Below the pieces are notes generated by a model that had not been told where the DNA came from, searched no databases, and saw only the letters and a list, made by a program, of their open reading frames with translations. The position numbers were made by a program, and so were the translations under genes. A DNA stretch of 64,000 bases from Dethiobacter sp. (GTDB taxonomy: Bacteria > Bacillota > Dethiobacteria > DTU022 > UBA8154), in contig DYEO01000065.1 in assembly GCA_020725665.1 (NCBI GenBank), positions 1 to 64,000 of the forward strand, written 5' to 3'. Within the stretch, counting starts at the first letter, position 1, and every line of letters begins with the position of its first letter. This document shows, one piece after another, positions 27,189 to 35,666 of the stretch.

Positions 27189-28261
27189 TTAACATAGAGA
27201 AAGGAACCGTGGAACGGGTGCTTTGGGCGGAGGAGAAAATGCAGTGCCTGGAAGTAAAGGTTGGAGGAAAAAAAGAAAAAGCAATCAATTACCTTCAGCT
27301 CAGTGGGTCCGCCTCCCCGGGTAACGGGGTTATTTTAAATACCACGGCAGTGCGCCTCGGCCTGGGGAGTGGCGGATATCATTTTGTTATTGCCAATACC
27401 GCAGCCAACCCCTTTTCTGCTCATAGCGGTCATATTATGAAAATGCGTTATACACCCTTACAACTTAAGCTTATGACCTGGGAAGAAAGGGGGGGTGATA
27501 AAAATCATTACAACGGCAATAAATATCCGGGCCTGCATATACCGGTTGTCATAGGCGAACTGCATAGTATGATTGCCCCCTTCGCCCGGACGCTTAAGCT
27601 GATCAACAGGAAACGTAAAATTGTTTATATTATGAGCGATAGCGCTTCTCTTCCTCTACCTTTTAGTAGTACCATCCGGATATTGAAAGAGGAAGGGGTG
27701 CTGGAGGGGACGATTACTTCCGGTCAGGCTTTTGGGGGAGATCTGGAGACAGTTAATATTTACACGGCTTTGCTCGCGGCGCGGGAAGAATTTAGAGCCG
27801 ATGTTGTTATGATCACACCCGGTCCTGGTGTTGTGGGGACGGCTACCCGTTACGGGTTTAGCGGTATCGAACAGGGAGAGCACGTGGAAAGAGTGCACAA
27901 ATTGGGTGGAATACCCCTGGTAATTCCACGTATCAGTTTTGCCGATCCACGATCCAGGCATAAGGGTATAAGCCATCATACCCTTACCGCTCTCGGAGAG
28001 TTGACCACAAAAAGCTGCTTTCTGCCTCTGCCTGCTTGCAGTCGTAATAAAATGCGCATATTTTTTAAACAGCTTGCTGCCGGCGGGTTACTGGAGAAAC
28101 ATAAAATTGTGATTATCAGCGGGGACCGCTTCCTCAGGTATCTGGAAAAGGCCTGTGCCGGTTGCCAAACCATGGGCCGGAATCTGCGGGCAGATCCTGT
28201 TTTTTTTGCAGCGGTCGTAGCCAGTGCCTGCCTTACGGAAAAGATCATGGAAAATAAATGA
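27185..28261 (+). CDS. DUF3866 family protein
   Basis: This 358-residue protein of unknown function matches DUF3866 with VILNTTAVRLGLGSGGYHFVIAN, KMRYTPLQL, GELHSMIAPFA and a GPGVVGTATRYGFSG block. It has no signal peptide or membrane helix. It is translationally coupled to the MraY-like gene and lies 66 bases before spoIIM. Confidence 0.85.
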   Translation: MINIEKGTVERVLWAEEKMQCLEVKVGGKKEKAINYLQLSGSASPGNGVILNTTAVRLGLGSGGYHFVIANTAANPFSAHSGHIMKMRYTPLQLKLMTWEERGGDKNHYNGNKYPGLHIPVVIGELHSMIAPFARTLKLINRKRKIVYIMSDSASLPLPFSSTIRILKEEGVLEGTITSGQAFGGDLETVNIYTALLAAREEFRADVVMITPGPGVVGTATRYGFSGIEQGEHVERVHKLGGIPLVIPRISFADPRSRHKGISHHTLTALGELTTKSCFLPLPACSRNKMRIFFKQLAAGGLLEKHKIVIISGDRFLRYLEKACAGCQTMGRNLRADPVFFAAVVASACLTEKIMENK

Positions 28262-28264
28262 CGA

Positions 28265-28293
28265 TCATATTCACGCTTCGGGAATCATAAATT
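28265..28293 (+). promoter_or_regulatory. Sigma-E type promoter for spoIIM
   Basis: TCATATT (28265-28271), then 14 bases, then CATAAATT (28286-28293). The first element fits the sigma-E -35 consensus (KMATATT) fully and the second fits CATACAHT at seven of eight positions. spoIIM is a sigma-E gene in Bacillus. Confidence 0.65.
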
Positions 28294-28327
28294 ACTTGTA
28301 AAGGACAACCTAGAAGAGGCGGGAAAA

Positions 28328-28963
28328 ATGAAACAAGACTATAAAGGCATATTAGCATACTTCCGGAAGAATCCGGGCATATTTATTTTTGTGGTTCTGG
28401 TAATCCTTGCCGGAGCCGTTTGTGGGGTACTGCTGGTCAGGTTTCTGGATGAAGGCCCGTTGACAGAAGTAACATCAGCGCTTCATAGTTTTTTTAACGA
28501 TTTAAAAGAAGAGGAAAGGGATTTACTGGCGGCACCGGAATTGCTTAGGGCCTCGTATTATAAGAACGGAGTGATGTTGCTGTTGATATGGATCCTGGGG
28601 TTGTATTCTGCTGGATTTACTCTGGTTCTGCCCATCCTTTTCCTGAAGGGTCTTTCTCTGGGCTTTACCGCAGGAGTGGTAATTTACCGCTATTCCTTTA
28701 AAGGAGCACTTTTTTGCCTGGCTGCATTATTGCCGCACAACCTGTTCTTCGTGCCTGCTTATATCCTGGCAGCAGTTTTTGCATTTGCCTATTCATTCTA
28801 TCTTTTTAAAAACCGTTGCCAAAGAGTGAGTATATTTGAGCATCCTTTTATCAGACAATATTGCTTATACATGGCAGCTGTCCTGGTTGCTGCGGTTATG
28901 GGAGGGTTGGTGGAAGCGTATATTACGCCCGTGTTTATTCGACTCGTCCTGCCGGTATTATAA
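28328..28963 (+). CDS. spoIIM: Stage II sporulation protein M
   Basis: This 211-residue membrane protein has five predicted helices and belongs to the SpoIIM/DUF95 family (GLYSAGFTLVLPILFLKGLSLGFTAG; LLPHNLFFVPAYIL). With SpoIID and SpoIIP it drives septal thinning and engulfment. AGAGGCGGG precedes the ATG. The upstream sigma-E type promoter gives it independent mother-cell expression. Confidence 0.93.
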   Translation: MKQDYKGILAYFRKNPGIFIFVVLVILAGAVCGVLLVRFLDEGPLTEVTSALHSFFNDLKEEERDLLAAPELLRASYYKNGVMLLLIWILGLYSAGFTLVLPILFLKGLSLGFTAGVVIYRYSFKGALFCLAALLPHNLFFVPAYILAAVFAFAYSFYLFKNRCQRVSIFEHPFIRQYCLYMAAVLVAAVMGGLVEAYITPVFIRLVLPVL

Positions 28964-29059
28964 AATTGGAAAAATTATTTCCTGTGGAGAGGGTTTTCCT
29001 TTCTTATGTGGAATAATTTATAGATATTGTTGCATTTTAACCCAAGGGGATATTATTGG

Positions 29060-29947
29060 ATGGAAAGGCTTCTGCAGGATTTTATTTATTATCTTTCAGT
29101 GGAAAAGGGACTCTCGGCCAACACCCTTGATTCGTATGGGCGGGATTTAAAAAAATACTTAAACTATCTACAACAAAGGGGCATTACATCGCTGGAGGAA
29201 ACGGACCGGGAGGAGATCGCCCGCTTTCTTGCCCAGCAACAGGAAAAAGGCCTGGCCCCAACATCGGTTACGCGCTGCCTTGCTGCTATCCGCTCTTTCT
29301 ACCAGTTTCTTTTAAAAGAGCAACTGATTGAGGCTAATCCTGCAAAGGAGCTTGAAACCCCCCGTACGGAAAAGGTTCTTCCCCAGGTCCTTTCTTGCAA
29401 CGAGGTGGAACTGTTGTTGGAACAACCGGAGAGCGGAAAGACCACCGGCCTGAGGGACAAGGCCATGCTGGAAATGCTCTACGCTACCGGGATCAGAGTC
29501 TCTGAACTTACTTCATTGGACATTAATGATATTAATATCAAAATGGGTTTCCTGCGCTGTGAGGGGAAGGGCAGCAAGGAAAGAATGATTCCCCTGGGGT
29601 CTGCAGCAATCAAAAGCCTCCAGGATTATCTCAAGCACAGCCGCGGAACTATGATAAAAAATAAAGATGAAAAGGCTTTATTTCTTAACCAACAGGGGAA
29701 ACGTCTCACGCGTCAGGGATTTTGGAAAATCCTGAAGAAATACTCCCGTAAAGCAGGCATCAATGGCGAGATCACACCTCACACCCTACGCCATTCGTTT
29801 GCCACGCACCTTCTGGAAAATGGGGCCGATTTACGTTCAGTGCAGGAGATGCTCGGACATGCCGACATATCCACCACGCAGATTTATACCCACCTTACCA
29901 GGCAGAAGATCAGGGAAATATATAACCAGACTCACCCAAGAGCCTGA
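29060..29947 (+). CDS. xerD: Tyrosine recombinase XerD
   Basis: This 295-residue recombinase resolves chromosome dimers at dif. The N-terminal SAM-like domain (LQDFIYYLSVEKGLSANTL) is followed by the catalytic domain with Arg in YATGIRVSEL, Lys in GKGSKERMIPLG, HTLRHSFATHLLENG, LGHADISTTQIYTHL and the Tyr nucleophile in QIYTH. The ATG at 29060 has AAGGGGA upstream. It is in the core position before deoB and is not part of a mobile element. Confidence 0.94.
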   Translation: MERLLQDFIYYLSVEKGLSANTLDSYGRDLKKYLNYLQQRGITSLEETDREEIARFLAQQQEKGLAPTSVTRCLAAIRSFYQFLLKEQLIEANPAKELETPRTEKVLPQVLSCNEVELLLEQPESGKTTGLRDKAMLEMLYATGIRVSELTSLDINDINIKMGFLRCEGKGSKERMIPLGSAAIKSLQDYLKHSRGTMIKNKDEKALFLNQQGKRLTRQGFWKILKKYSRKAGINGEITPHTLRHSFATHLLENGADLRSVQEMLGHADISTTQIYTHLTRQKIREIYNQTHPRA

Positions 29948-29949
29948 CC

Positions 29950-30020
29950 GTAGGGGCGGGTCTCTGTGCCCGCCCCTACGGTTGACAATTGACAATGTAG
30001 GGGCGAGGCATGCCTCGCCC
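29950..30020. repeat. GC-rich palindromic interspersed repeat, copy 2
   Basis: The first unit (29950-29979) has perfect 11-base inverted ends, GTAGGGGCGGG and CCCGCCCCTAC. A TTGACAA tandem pair follows. The second unit ends in a perfect 20-bp palindrome (30001-30020). Both units match 20-71 almost base for base. It lies between xerD and deoB. Confidence 0.8.
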
Positions 30021-30043
30021 GCTAAGGAATGATTCGATACAAC

Positions 30044-31231
30044 ATGGATATAAAAAGGGTATTTATTATCGTCCTGGATGGGGCGGGTGTAGGGGCACTG
30101 CCTGACGCAGGCATCTTTGGGGATAGCGGCAGTAATACCCTGGGCAATATTGCATTGCAGAGAAAAACGTGGTTTCTGCCCAATCTTATCTCCCTGGGTC
30201 TGGGAAAAATCGTTTCCCTGCCCCGGCAAAAAGAGGTGAAGGTTTTTGGTGCCTTTGGTAAGATGAAAGCCCTTTCACCGGGTAAGGATACAACGTCCGG
30301 CCATTGGGAGTTGGCTGGATTAGTGCTAAAAAAGCCTTTTCCTCTATATCCCGGGGGTTTTCCTCAGGAATTAATCTCTGCTTTTGAAGAAAAGATCGGT
30401 CGCAGAGTACTGGGTAATAAGGCTGCTTCCGGGACGGAAATTATTGTCCAACTCGGTGAAGAGCACATGCATAGCGGTTTTCCTATCGTCTATACTTCCG
30501 CTGACAGCGTTTTTCAAGTTGCCGCACATGAAGATGTAGTAGAGCGGGAGATGCTCTATGAGTGGTGCTGTATCGCCCGTAAAGAAGTTTTTATTAAAGA
30601 ACATGCCGTAGGGAGAGTAATCGCCAGGCCTTTCCGGGGAGAACCGGGTAGTTTTCAGCGCACAGAGGGACGCCGTGACTTTTCTCTTAAACCTCCGGAA
30701 AAGACCATCCTCGATCTGGCCCGGGAAAGAGATTATCAAGTTTGGGCTGCCGGCAAGGTGAAGGATATTTTCGCCGGCTGCGGTATAACGCGTCACCTTC
30801 CGGCTTCAGGAAACAGGGAGATTATGGAAGTAATTCAATATGCCCTTGCTGCAAAATTTCATGGTATTTTCTGGGCCACGCTAGTTGATTTTGATATGCT
30901 CTACGGGCATCGCAACGATTTTGAAGGATTTGCAAAGTCATTGGAAGAATTTGATAAATTTCTTGAAAATATGATCACTGCTTTGCAAGAGGGTGACCTT
31001 TTATTTATAACTGCCGATCACGGTTGTGATCCGACTTTTCCGGGAACAGATCATACGCGGGAATTCGTTCCCTTATTGGTGTACGGACCAAAGACAGAAG
31101 CTGTAGACCTGGGTACGCGACATACATTTGCTGATGTGGCAGCAACAGTGGCAGAGCTTTTACAATGCACTGCTCCACATGCGGGTAAGAGTTTTGCCAC
31201 AGAGCTTTTCGAAAGGAGTGTTGTTTCATGA
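30044..31231 (+). CDS. deoB: Phosphopentomutase
   Basis: This 395-residue alkaline-phosphatase superfamily enzyme interconverts ribose or deoxyribose 1- and 5-phosphate. It shows FIIVLDGAGVGALPDAG, GKDTTSGHWE, AVGRVIARPF and the metal site TADHGCDPTFPGTDHTRE. The ATG at 30044 gives the usual N-terminus; an in-frame ATG at 30029 sits just past the repeat element and is an alternative. The stop overlaps the start of the phosphorylase gene. Confidence 0.95.
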   Translation: MDIKRVFIIVLDGAGVGALPDAGIFGDSGSNTLGNIALQRKTWFLPNLISLGLGKIVSLPRQKEVKVFGAFGKMKALSPGKDTTSGHWELAGLVLKKPFPLYPGGFPQELISAFEEKIGRRVLGNKAASGTEIIVQLGEEHMHSGFPIVYTSADSVFQVAAHEDVVEREMLYEWCCIARKEVFIKEHAVGRVIARPFRGEPGSFQRTEGRRDFSLKPPEKTILDLARERDYQVWAAGKVKDIFAGCGITRHLPASGNREIMEVIQYALAAKFHGIFWATLVDFDMLYGHRNDFEGFAKSLEEFDKFLENMITALQEGDLLFITADHGCDPTFPGTDHTREFVPLLVYGPKTEAVDLGTRHTFADVAATVAELLQCTAPHAGKSFATELFERSVVS

Positions 31232-32544
31232 AGGTCCTGGACCTAATTACCAAAAAACGGGATGGTCAGAGCCTCTCCGCGGAGGAGATTAATTATCTGG
31301 TTGAGGAATATAATAATGAGGTTATTCCTGATTACCAGATGTCCGCGCTACTCATGTCCATCTATTTCCAGGGACTAAATAATAAGGAAACAAACGCACT
31401 TACAGCAGCCCTGGCTGCATCGGGCGAAACACTCGATTTTTCTTCCCTCGGTAAGATCGTGGTAGACAAACACAGCAGCGGGGGGGTCGGTGACAAGGTA
31501 ACCCTTGTCCTTACACCGCTGGTAGCTGCCGCCGGTGTGCCGGTAGCCAAGATCTCAGGTCGCGGTCTCGGATTCTCCGGTGGTACTATCGATAAACTGG
31601 AGAGTATTCCCGGTTTCAGCGCGGAACTGACAACGGAGCGTTTTTTTGAGCTGGTGACTGAGAACAACCTTGCAATTATGGTACAAACGGCAAGACTTAC
31701 TCCGGCAGAGGGAAAGTTATACGCTTTGCGCGATGTTACAGGAACAGTGGAAAATATCTCCCTTATTGCCGCTTCAATAATGAGTAAGAAGATTGCCGGC
31801 GGCGCCGGGGCTATTTTACTGGATGTAAAAACGGGCCGGGGCGCTTTCATGCAGAACAGGGATGAAGCCTTTCGCCTTGCCGAAATCATGGTACGTATCG
31901 GCAAGGATATGGATAGGCGTATAGTCTCCGTTGTAACGGATATGAACCAACCGCTGGGCTATGCGGTGGGCAATGCCCTTGAAGTGAAAGAAGCCCTGGC
32001 TGTATTGCGGGGAGAAGGCCCGGCGGATGTGGAGCGTCTTTGCCTGGTGCTGGGAGGGTATATGCTTGCACTGGCCGGACGGGTAAGAAATCCGGAGGAG
32101 GGACAGACGGAACTGGCCCGTCTGTTGGGAAATGGATCAGCCCTGCAAAAGTTCCGGCAGATGGTCATTTCCCAGGGCGGCCGCCCCGAGTGCCTGGACG
32201 ATCCGTCGCTGCTGCCCCAGGCCGCTTACAGTGCCGAGATACATTCCCCGCAGGGTGGTTATCTGCGGGAGATCGATGCCCGTAAAGTGGGGAAGGTGGC
32301 TCTCCTCCTCGGCACAGGAAGGGCTTTTAAAGGAGATGAAATAGATCCGGCCGCCGGTTTGGTCCTGAAACATAAAGTTGGTGACCGGGTAGCGAAGGGT
32401 GACCTTTTGGCCTGTATTAACTATAACCGCGAAAGCGTACGTGAACAGGCTTGCAGGGAGTTGCTGAACGCTTTTAGTTTTGGGGAGGAGCCGGTAGAAC
32501 CCTTCCCTCTTATACATGGGGTGGTTCCTCCGTTTCCCAGTTGA
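31228..32544 (+). CDS. pdp: Pyrimidine-nucleoside phosphorylase
   Basis: This 438-residue enzyme splits uridine and thymidine with phosphate, feeding pentose phosphate to DeoB. The family signature is KHSSGGVGDKVTL, followed by KISGRGLGFSGGTIDKLESIPGF. AAAGGAG precedes the ATG, which overlaps the deoB stop. The unit is a nucleoside-salvage pair. Confidence 0.94.
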   Translation: MKVLDLITKKRDGQSLSAEEINYLVEEYNNEVIPDYQMSALLMSIYFQGLNNKETNALTAALAASGETLDFSSLGKIVVDKHSSGGVGDKVTLVLTPLVAAAGVPVAKISGRGLGFSGGTIDKLESIPGFSAELTTERFFELVTENNLAIMVQTARLTPAEGKLYALRDVTGTVENISLIAASIMSKKIAGGAGAILLDVKTGRGAFMQNRDEAFRLAEIMVRIGKDMDRRIVSVVTDMNQPLGYAVGNALEVKEALAVLRGEGPADVERLCLVLGGYMLALAGRVRNPEEGQTELARLLGNGSALQKFRQMVISQGGRPECLDDPSLLPQAAYSAEIHSPQGGYLREIDARKVGKVALLLGTGRAFKGDEIDPAAGLVLKHKVGDRVAKGDLLACINYNRESVREQACRELLNAFSFGEEPVEPFPLIHGVVPPFPS

Positions 32545-32565
32545 CCCCCTCAAAAAAAGTCAAAT

Positions 32566-32655
32566 GTCGAAAGTCGAAAGTCGAAAGTCGGGACTGAATA
32601 AGTCAAAGGTCGAAAGTCAAAGGTCAAAGGTCTATTTTAAAAGACTTTTGACCTT
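32566..32655. repeat. Heptamer-array element ending in a 14-bp hairpin
   Basis: Imperfect tandem heptamers of the AAAGTCG/AAAGGTC type run from 32566 to 32633. The last part, 32620-32633, pairs with 32642-32655 as a 14-bp stem with one G-U pair. The same kind of sequence occurs at 35690, 50143 and 59537. It may also act as a terminator after the phosphorylase gene, though no T-run follows. Confidence 0.7.
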
Positions 32656-32672
32656 AGTATTTTAGACGAAAA

Positions 32673-32742
32673 GTAGGGAACGGTGCCCCCACCGTTCCGC
32701 TGTTTCTATTGCAGACGGAACGACGAGGGCGTCGTTCCCTAC
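32673..32742. repeat. Short element with 10-bp inverted ends (MITE-like)
   Basis: A 70-base element is bounded by perfect inverted ends GTAGGGAACG and CGTTCCCTAC. Internal CCGTTCCG and CGGAACG pairs would extend the stem. It resembles the GTAGGGGCGGG family in its GTAGGG ends but differs inside. It lies directly upstream of the dacF promoter candidate. Confidence 0.65.
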
Positions 32743-32744
32743 GT

Positions 32745-32773
32745 GCATTTTTTTCTTAGCGCTGGAGATAATA
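32745..32773 (+). promoter_or_regulatory. Sigma-F/G type promoter candidate for dacF
   Basis: GCATT (32745-32749), then 14 bases, then GGAGATAATA (32764-32773), the latter a full match to the forespore -10 consensus GGNNANAHTR. Spacing is one base short, and the predicted start would leave almost no leader before the ribosome binding site at 32779. The call is therefore tentative, although dacF is forespore-transcribed in Bacillus. Confidence 0.4.
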
Positions 32774-32790
32774 GGGGCAAGGGAGATGAT

Positions 32791-33990
32791 ATGATGAAAT
32801 CTACGTTAAAACTCAGGCCACTCGTTTACTTTCTGCCTCTGTTAATTATTTTGAGCAGTCTCTTTCCGGCGATCAGGATCGCCCATGCCCTGGAGATGGG
32901 TTTTAAAGCCAAGGCAGCAGTACTCCTGGACTTCAACAGCGCAGAGATTATCTATTCCTTAAACGAACATGAAAAACTATTCCCGGCCAGTACCACAAAG
33001 ATTATGACGCTATTATTAGCCCTGGAGGCGCTGCAAAGGGGTGAAATAACTCTTCAGGATGAAGTCCCGATTACGCAAAATGCAGCCTCTATGGGCGGGT
33101 CGCAGCTTTTTTTAAGCCAGGGTGACGTTGTAGATATGGAGTCCCTCTTGATTGGTATTACCGTGGGCTCAGGCAATGACGCCGCCGTGGCAGTGGCGGA
33201 ATATATTGCCGGCAGCGAAGGTGCGTTCGTGGAGTTAATGAACCGGCGGGCTGCAGAGTTAAAAATGATGAATACCAATTTTGTCAACCCTACCGGACTG
33301 CACGGCGCTAAGCAATATTCAACAGCCTATGATCTTGCCCTGCTGGGCAGGGAACTACTGGAGCATGATATATTTTTTCACTGGAGTACAATCTGGATGG
33401 ATGAAAATTTTCTGGAAGGGCGGATCAGAAGCGGTAAGGTCTACCTGAGCAATACAAACCGCATGGTTCGCTCTTACCGTGGTTGTGACGGGGTCAAGAC
33501 CGGTTATACACGGGATGCGGGACACTGTACCGTTGCTACGGCTAAAAGAAACGATACACGCTTTATCGCCGTGGTACTGGGTGCGCCGGACAGCGATACG
33601 CGTTATTTTGAGGCCGGGTCTCTCCTTGATTATGGTTTTGCAAACTTTAAAAGTGTCTCTTTGAAGGATGAAAACGAAATAATCATTACTATGCCCGTGG
33701 AGAAAGGAAGCCTTACGGAGGTAAATGTGCTGACAGCGGAAAAAGTAAGTTTTCTTCTAAAAAAAGGAGAGGAAGCAGACTGTACTTCAGAAGTGATCCT
33801 GCCCCGTTTTCTGTATGCCCCTTTGAAAAAGGGGGAAAAAGTGGGCGAAATTGTAGTCTCGCGGGGAGATGCAATATTAAAAACTGTAGACCTGGTAGTG
33901 GACCGGGATGTTGAAAACGCATCATTTCCCCTGCTGCTGCGCCGCTACATTAACTCCTGGCTGACTTTCGGACGAAAAAAATATAAATAA
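32791..33990 (+). CDS. dacF: Sporulation-type D-alanyl-D-alanine carboxypeptidase DacF
   Basis: This 399-residue penicillin-binding protein 5 family enzyme has a signal peptide (about residues 1-33, cleaved near AHA-LEM). Its catalytic motifs are SxxK (ASTTKIM), SxN (SGNDAAVA) and KTG (GVKTGYT), with a C-terminal beta domain and a weak amphipathic tail. It trims peptidoglycan stem peptides. AAGGGAG precedes the ATG at 32791. It is followed by spoIIA as in Bacillus, but a terminator stands between. Confidence 0.93.
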   Translation: MMKSTLKLRPLVYFLPLLIILSSLFPAIRIAHALEMGFKAKAAVLLDFNSAEIIYSLNEHEKLFPASTTKIMTLLLALEALQRGEITLQDEVPITQNAASMGGSQLFLSQGDVVDMESLLIGITVGSGNDAAVAVAEYIAGSEGAFVELMNRRAAELKMMNTNFVNPTGLHGAKQYSTAYDLALLGRELLEHDIFFHWSTIWMDENFLEGRIRSGKVYLSNTNRMVRSYRGCDGVKTGYTRDAGHCTVATAKRNDTRFIAVVLGAPDSDTRYFEAGSLLDYGFANFKSVSLKDENEIIITMPVEKGSLTEVNVLTAEKVSFLLKKGEEADCTSEVILPRFLYAPLKKGEKVGEIVVSRGDAILKTVDLVVDRDVENASFPLLLRRYINSWLTFGRKKYK

Positions 33991-34012
33991 AAGCCCGTCA
34001 GGGCTTTTTTTG
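33989..34012 (+). terminator. Intrinsic terminator after dacF
   Basis: The stem AAAAGCCC/GGGCTTTT with a GTCA loop is followed by T residues and overlaps the dacF stop. It separates dacF from the spoIIA operon. Confidence 0.85.
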
Positions 34013-34014
34013 TT

Positions 34015-34041
34015 GCAGGAAATAAATGATAGATGCAGAAT
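34015..34041 (+). promoter_or_regulatory. Sigma-H promoter of the spoIIA operon
   Basis: GCAGGAAAT (34015-34023), then 11 bases, then GCAGAAT (34035-34041). Both elements and the spacing match the sigma-H consensus (RNAGGAWWW, N11-12, RNNGAAT) without a mismatch. Transcription would start near 34049, upstream of the GTG start of spoIIAA. Confidence 0.8.
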
Positions 34042-34097
34042 TATTTGCCAGTAAGAAAAATTTAAGAATCGGCAGGTGGAGAAGGAGGGATCGGCTG

Positions 34098-34442
34098 GTG
34101 CAGGTAAAATTGATCAGGCGAAAAAATGACCTTATTGTTCGTCTTGAGGGCGAATTGGACCATCATACGGCGAATATTTTTCGCGATGCGGTTGACAAGG
34201 AACTGGCGAAGGATATTGTGCAAAACGTGGTGTTAAACCTCGACAGCCTTACCTTCATGGACAGCTCCGGCATTGGGGCCATCCTGGGGCGCTACCGGCA
34301 GGTGAAAGCCAAGGGAGGGAAGATGGTTTTTTGTGGGCCGAGCAAGCATATTAAAAAGATATTGCAACTGGGGGGGTTGCTGACCATTATACCGGTCTGC
34401 AGTGATGAAAATAAGGCACTGCAAGCTTGCATTAAGATATGA
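34098..34442 (+). CDS. spoIIAA: Anti-sigma F factor antagonist SpoIIAA
   Basis: This 114-residue STAS-domain protein carries the phosphorylatable serine in LTFMDSSGIGAILGRYRQ. Unphosphorylated SpoIIAA releases sigma-F from SpoIIAB in the forespore. The GTG at 34098 is chosen because AAGGAGGG lies nine bases upstream and because an in-frame ATG at 34026 falls inside the sigma-H promoter. The length then equals the family norm. Confidence 0.94.
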   Translation: MQVKLIRRKNDLIVRLEGELDHHTANIFRDAVDKELAKDIVQNVVLNLDSLTFMDSSGIGAILGRYRQVKAKGGKMVFCGPSKHIKKILQLGGLLTIIPVCSDENKALQACIKI

Positions 34443-34493
34443 TTAGATCATAGGAGGTGTGACTGGCTGACAGTTACTGAAGCCAGAAGGCCG

Positions 34494-34931
34494 ATGAACT
34501 ACATGAATATGGAAATACCCGCAAGATCGGAAAACGAGAGTTTCGTCAGGGTTGTAGTAGCTGCCTTTGTAGCGCGTATTGATCCAACCCTTGAGGAGTT
34601 GAACGAAGTTAAAACTGCTGTTTCTGAGGCTGTAACAAATTGCATAATCCATGCCTATGACAATACGGAAGAAGGGGTTATACGCATATCAGTGGTGTTG
34701 GAAGGCAAAAAGTTATGCATGGAGATCGAGGACAGGGGCAAGGGTATTGCCGATATTGAGCGGGCAAGGGAACCCCTTTATACGGAAAAACCGGAGTTGG
34801 AGAGGGCGGGGATGGGTTTTTCCATAATGGAGAATTTCATGGATGAGTTATATGTTGAGTCTGAACCAGGGAAGGGGACCCGGGTTAAAATGATCAGGTC
34901 TTTCGGTAAAAATGCCTGGGATAACCATTAA
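34494..34931 (+). CDS. spoIIAB: Anti-sigma F factor and kinase SpoIIAB
   Basis: This 145-residue GHKL kinase closely follows the Bacillus protein: ENESFVRVVVAAFVARIDP, EVKTAVSEAVTNCIIHAYDN (N box), IEDRGKGIADIERARE (G1) and ERAGMGFSIMENFMD (G2). It binds and inhibits sigma-F and phosphorylates SpoIIAA. The ATG at 34494 gives the expected N-terminus. An AGGAGGTG at 34452 precedes an in-frame CTG at 34467, so a slightly longer form is possible. Confidence 0.95.
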   Translation: MNYMNMEIPARSENESFVRVVVAAFVARIDPTLEELNEVKTAVSEAVTNCIIHAYDNTEEGVIRISVVLEGKKLCMEIEDRGKGIADIERAREPLYTEKPELERAGMGFSIMENFMDELYVESEPGKGTRVKMIRSFGKNAWDNH

Positions 34932-34946
34932 AGGAGCCATAGGAGA

Positions 34947-35666
34947 ATGGATCAGGAAGAAAAAAATGCAGCTTTATTTGCAAGTTTAAAAAACGGTAAT
35001 CATGAGGCAAAGGATAAGCTGGTCTTGGAAAACCTGCCTCTGGTAAGACATGTAGCCTCAAGGTTTGACCGACAGGTATGCGATACGGATGATCTTTTTC
35101 AGGAGGGGTGTATTGGTCTCCTGAAGGCAGTGGAAAACTATGACCCGGATCGGGGGACAAAATTTTCGACATATGCCGTACCCTATATTCTTGGAGAAAT
35201 TCGTTCTTTCCTGCGACGCAGCGGAAACCTGCTGAAAGTTTCCCGCTCTTTTCACGAACATTGCCGGCAGTTGCACGGAAAAATCGCCGAGTTGGAACAA
35301 AAGCTTACACGCAAGCCCCGCATAGATGAACTCGTGACGGTACTACAGATACCAAAAGAAGAGATCGTCTGGCTTTTAGAATTTCAGTATCCGATGCTAC
35401 CACTGGATGAAGAAGGCTTTACTATCCAGGTTAGTGATATTACCGGTGAAGAAGATTTCGCCACAGAGACTTACCTGCAGAGACTGACACTTGTTGATAA
35501 AATAAAAAGTCTTCCCCCGCGTGAAAGGCAGATTATCGTGCTGCGCTATATTATGGAAAAAACACAGGAAGAGACAGCTACGATACTGGGCCTTTCCCAG
35601 GCGCATGTCTCCCGCATTGAGAGAAAAGTGCTGCAGCAGATAAAAGACGATATAAACAATTTTTAA
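34947..35666 (+). CDS. sigF: RNA polymerase sigma-F factor
   Basis: This 239-residue sigma-70 family protein is the first forespore-specific sigma factor. Region 2 (VRHVASRFDRQVCDTDDLFQEGCIGLLKAVENYDPDRGTKFSTYAVPYILGEIRSFLR), region 3 and region 4 (LPPRERQIIVLRYIMEKTQEETATILGLSQAHVSRIE) are all present. It is the last gene of spoIIA. No terminator is seen immediately after, only a repeat element. Confidence 0.96.
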   Translation: MDQEEKNAALFASLKNGNHEAKDKLVLENLPLVRHVASRFDRQVCDTDDLFQEGCIGLLKAVENYDPDRGTKFSTYAVPYILGEIRSFLRRSGNLLKVSRSFHEHCRQLHGKIAELEQKLTRKPRIDELVTVLQIPKEEIVWLLEFQYPMLPLDEEGFTIQVSDITGEEDFATETYLQRLTLVDKIKSLPPRERQIIVLRYIMEKTQEETATILGLSQAHVSRIERKVLQQIKDDINNF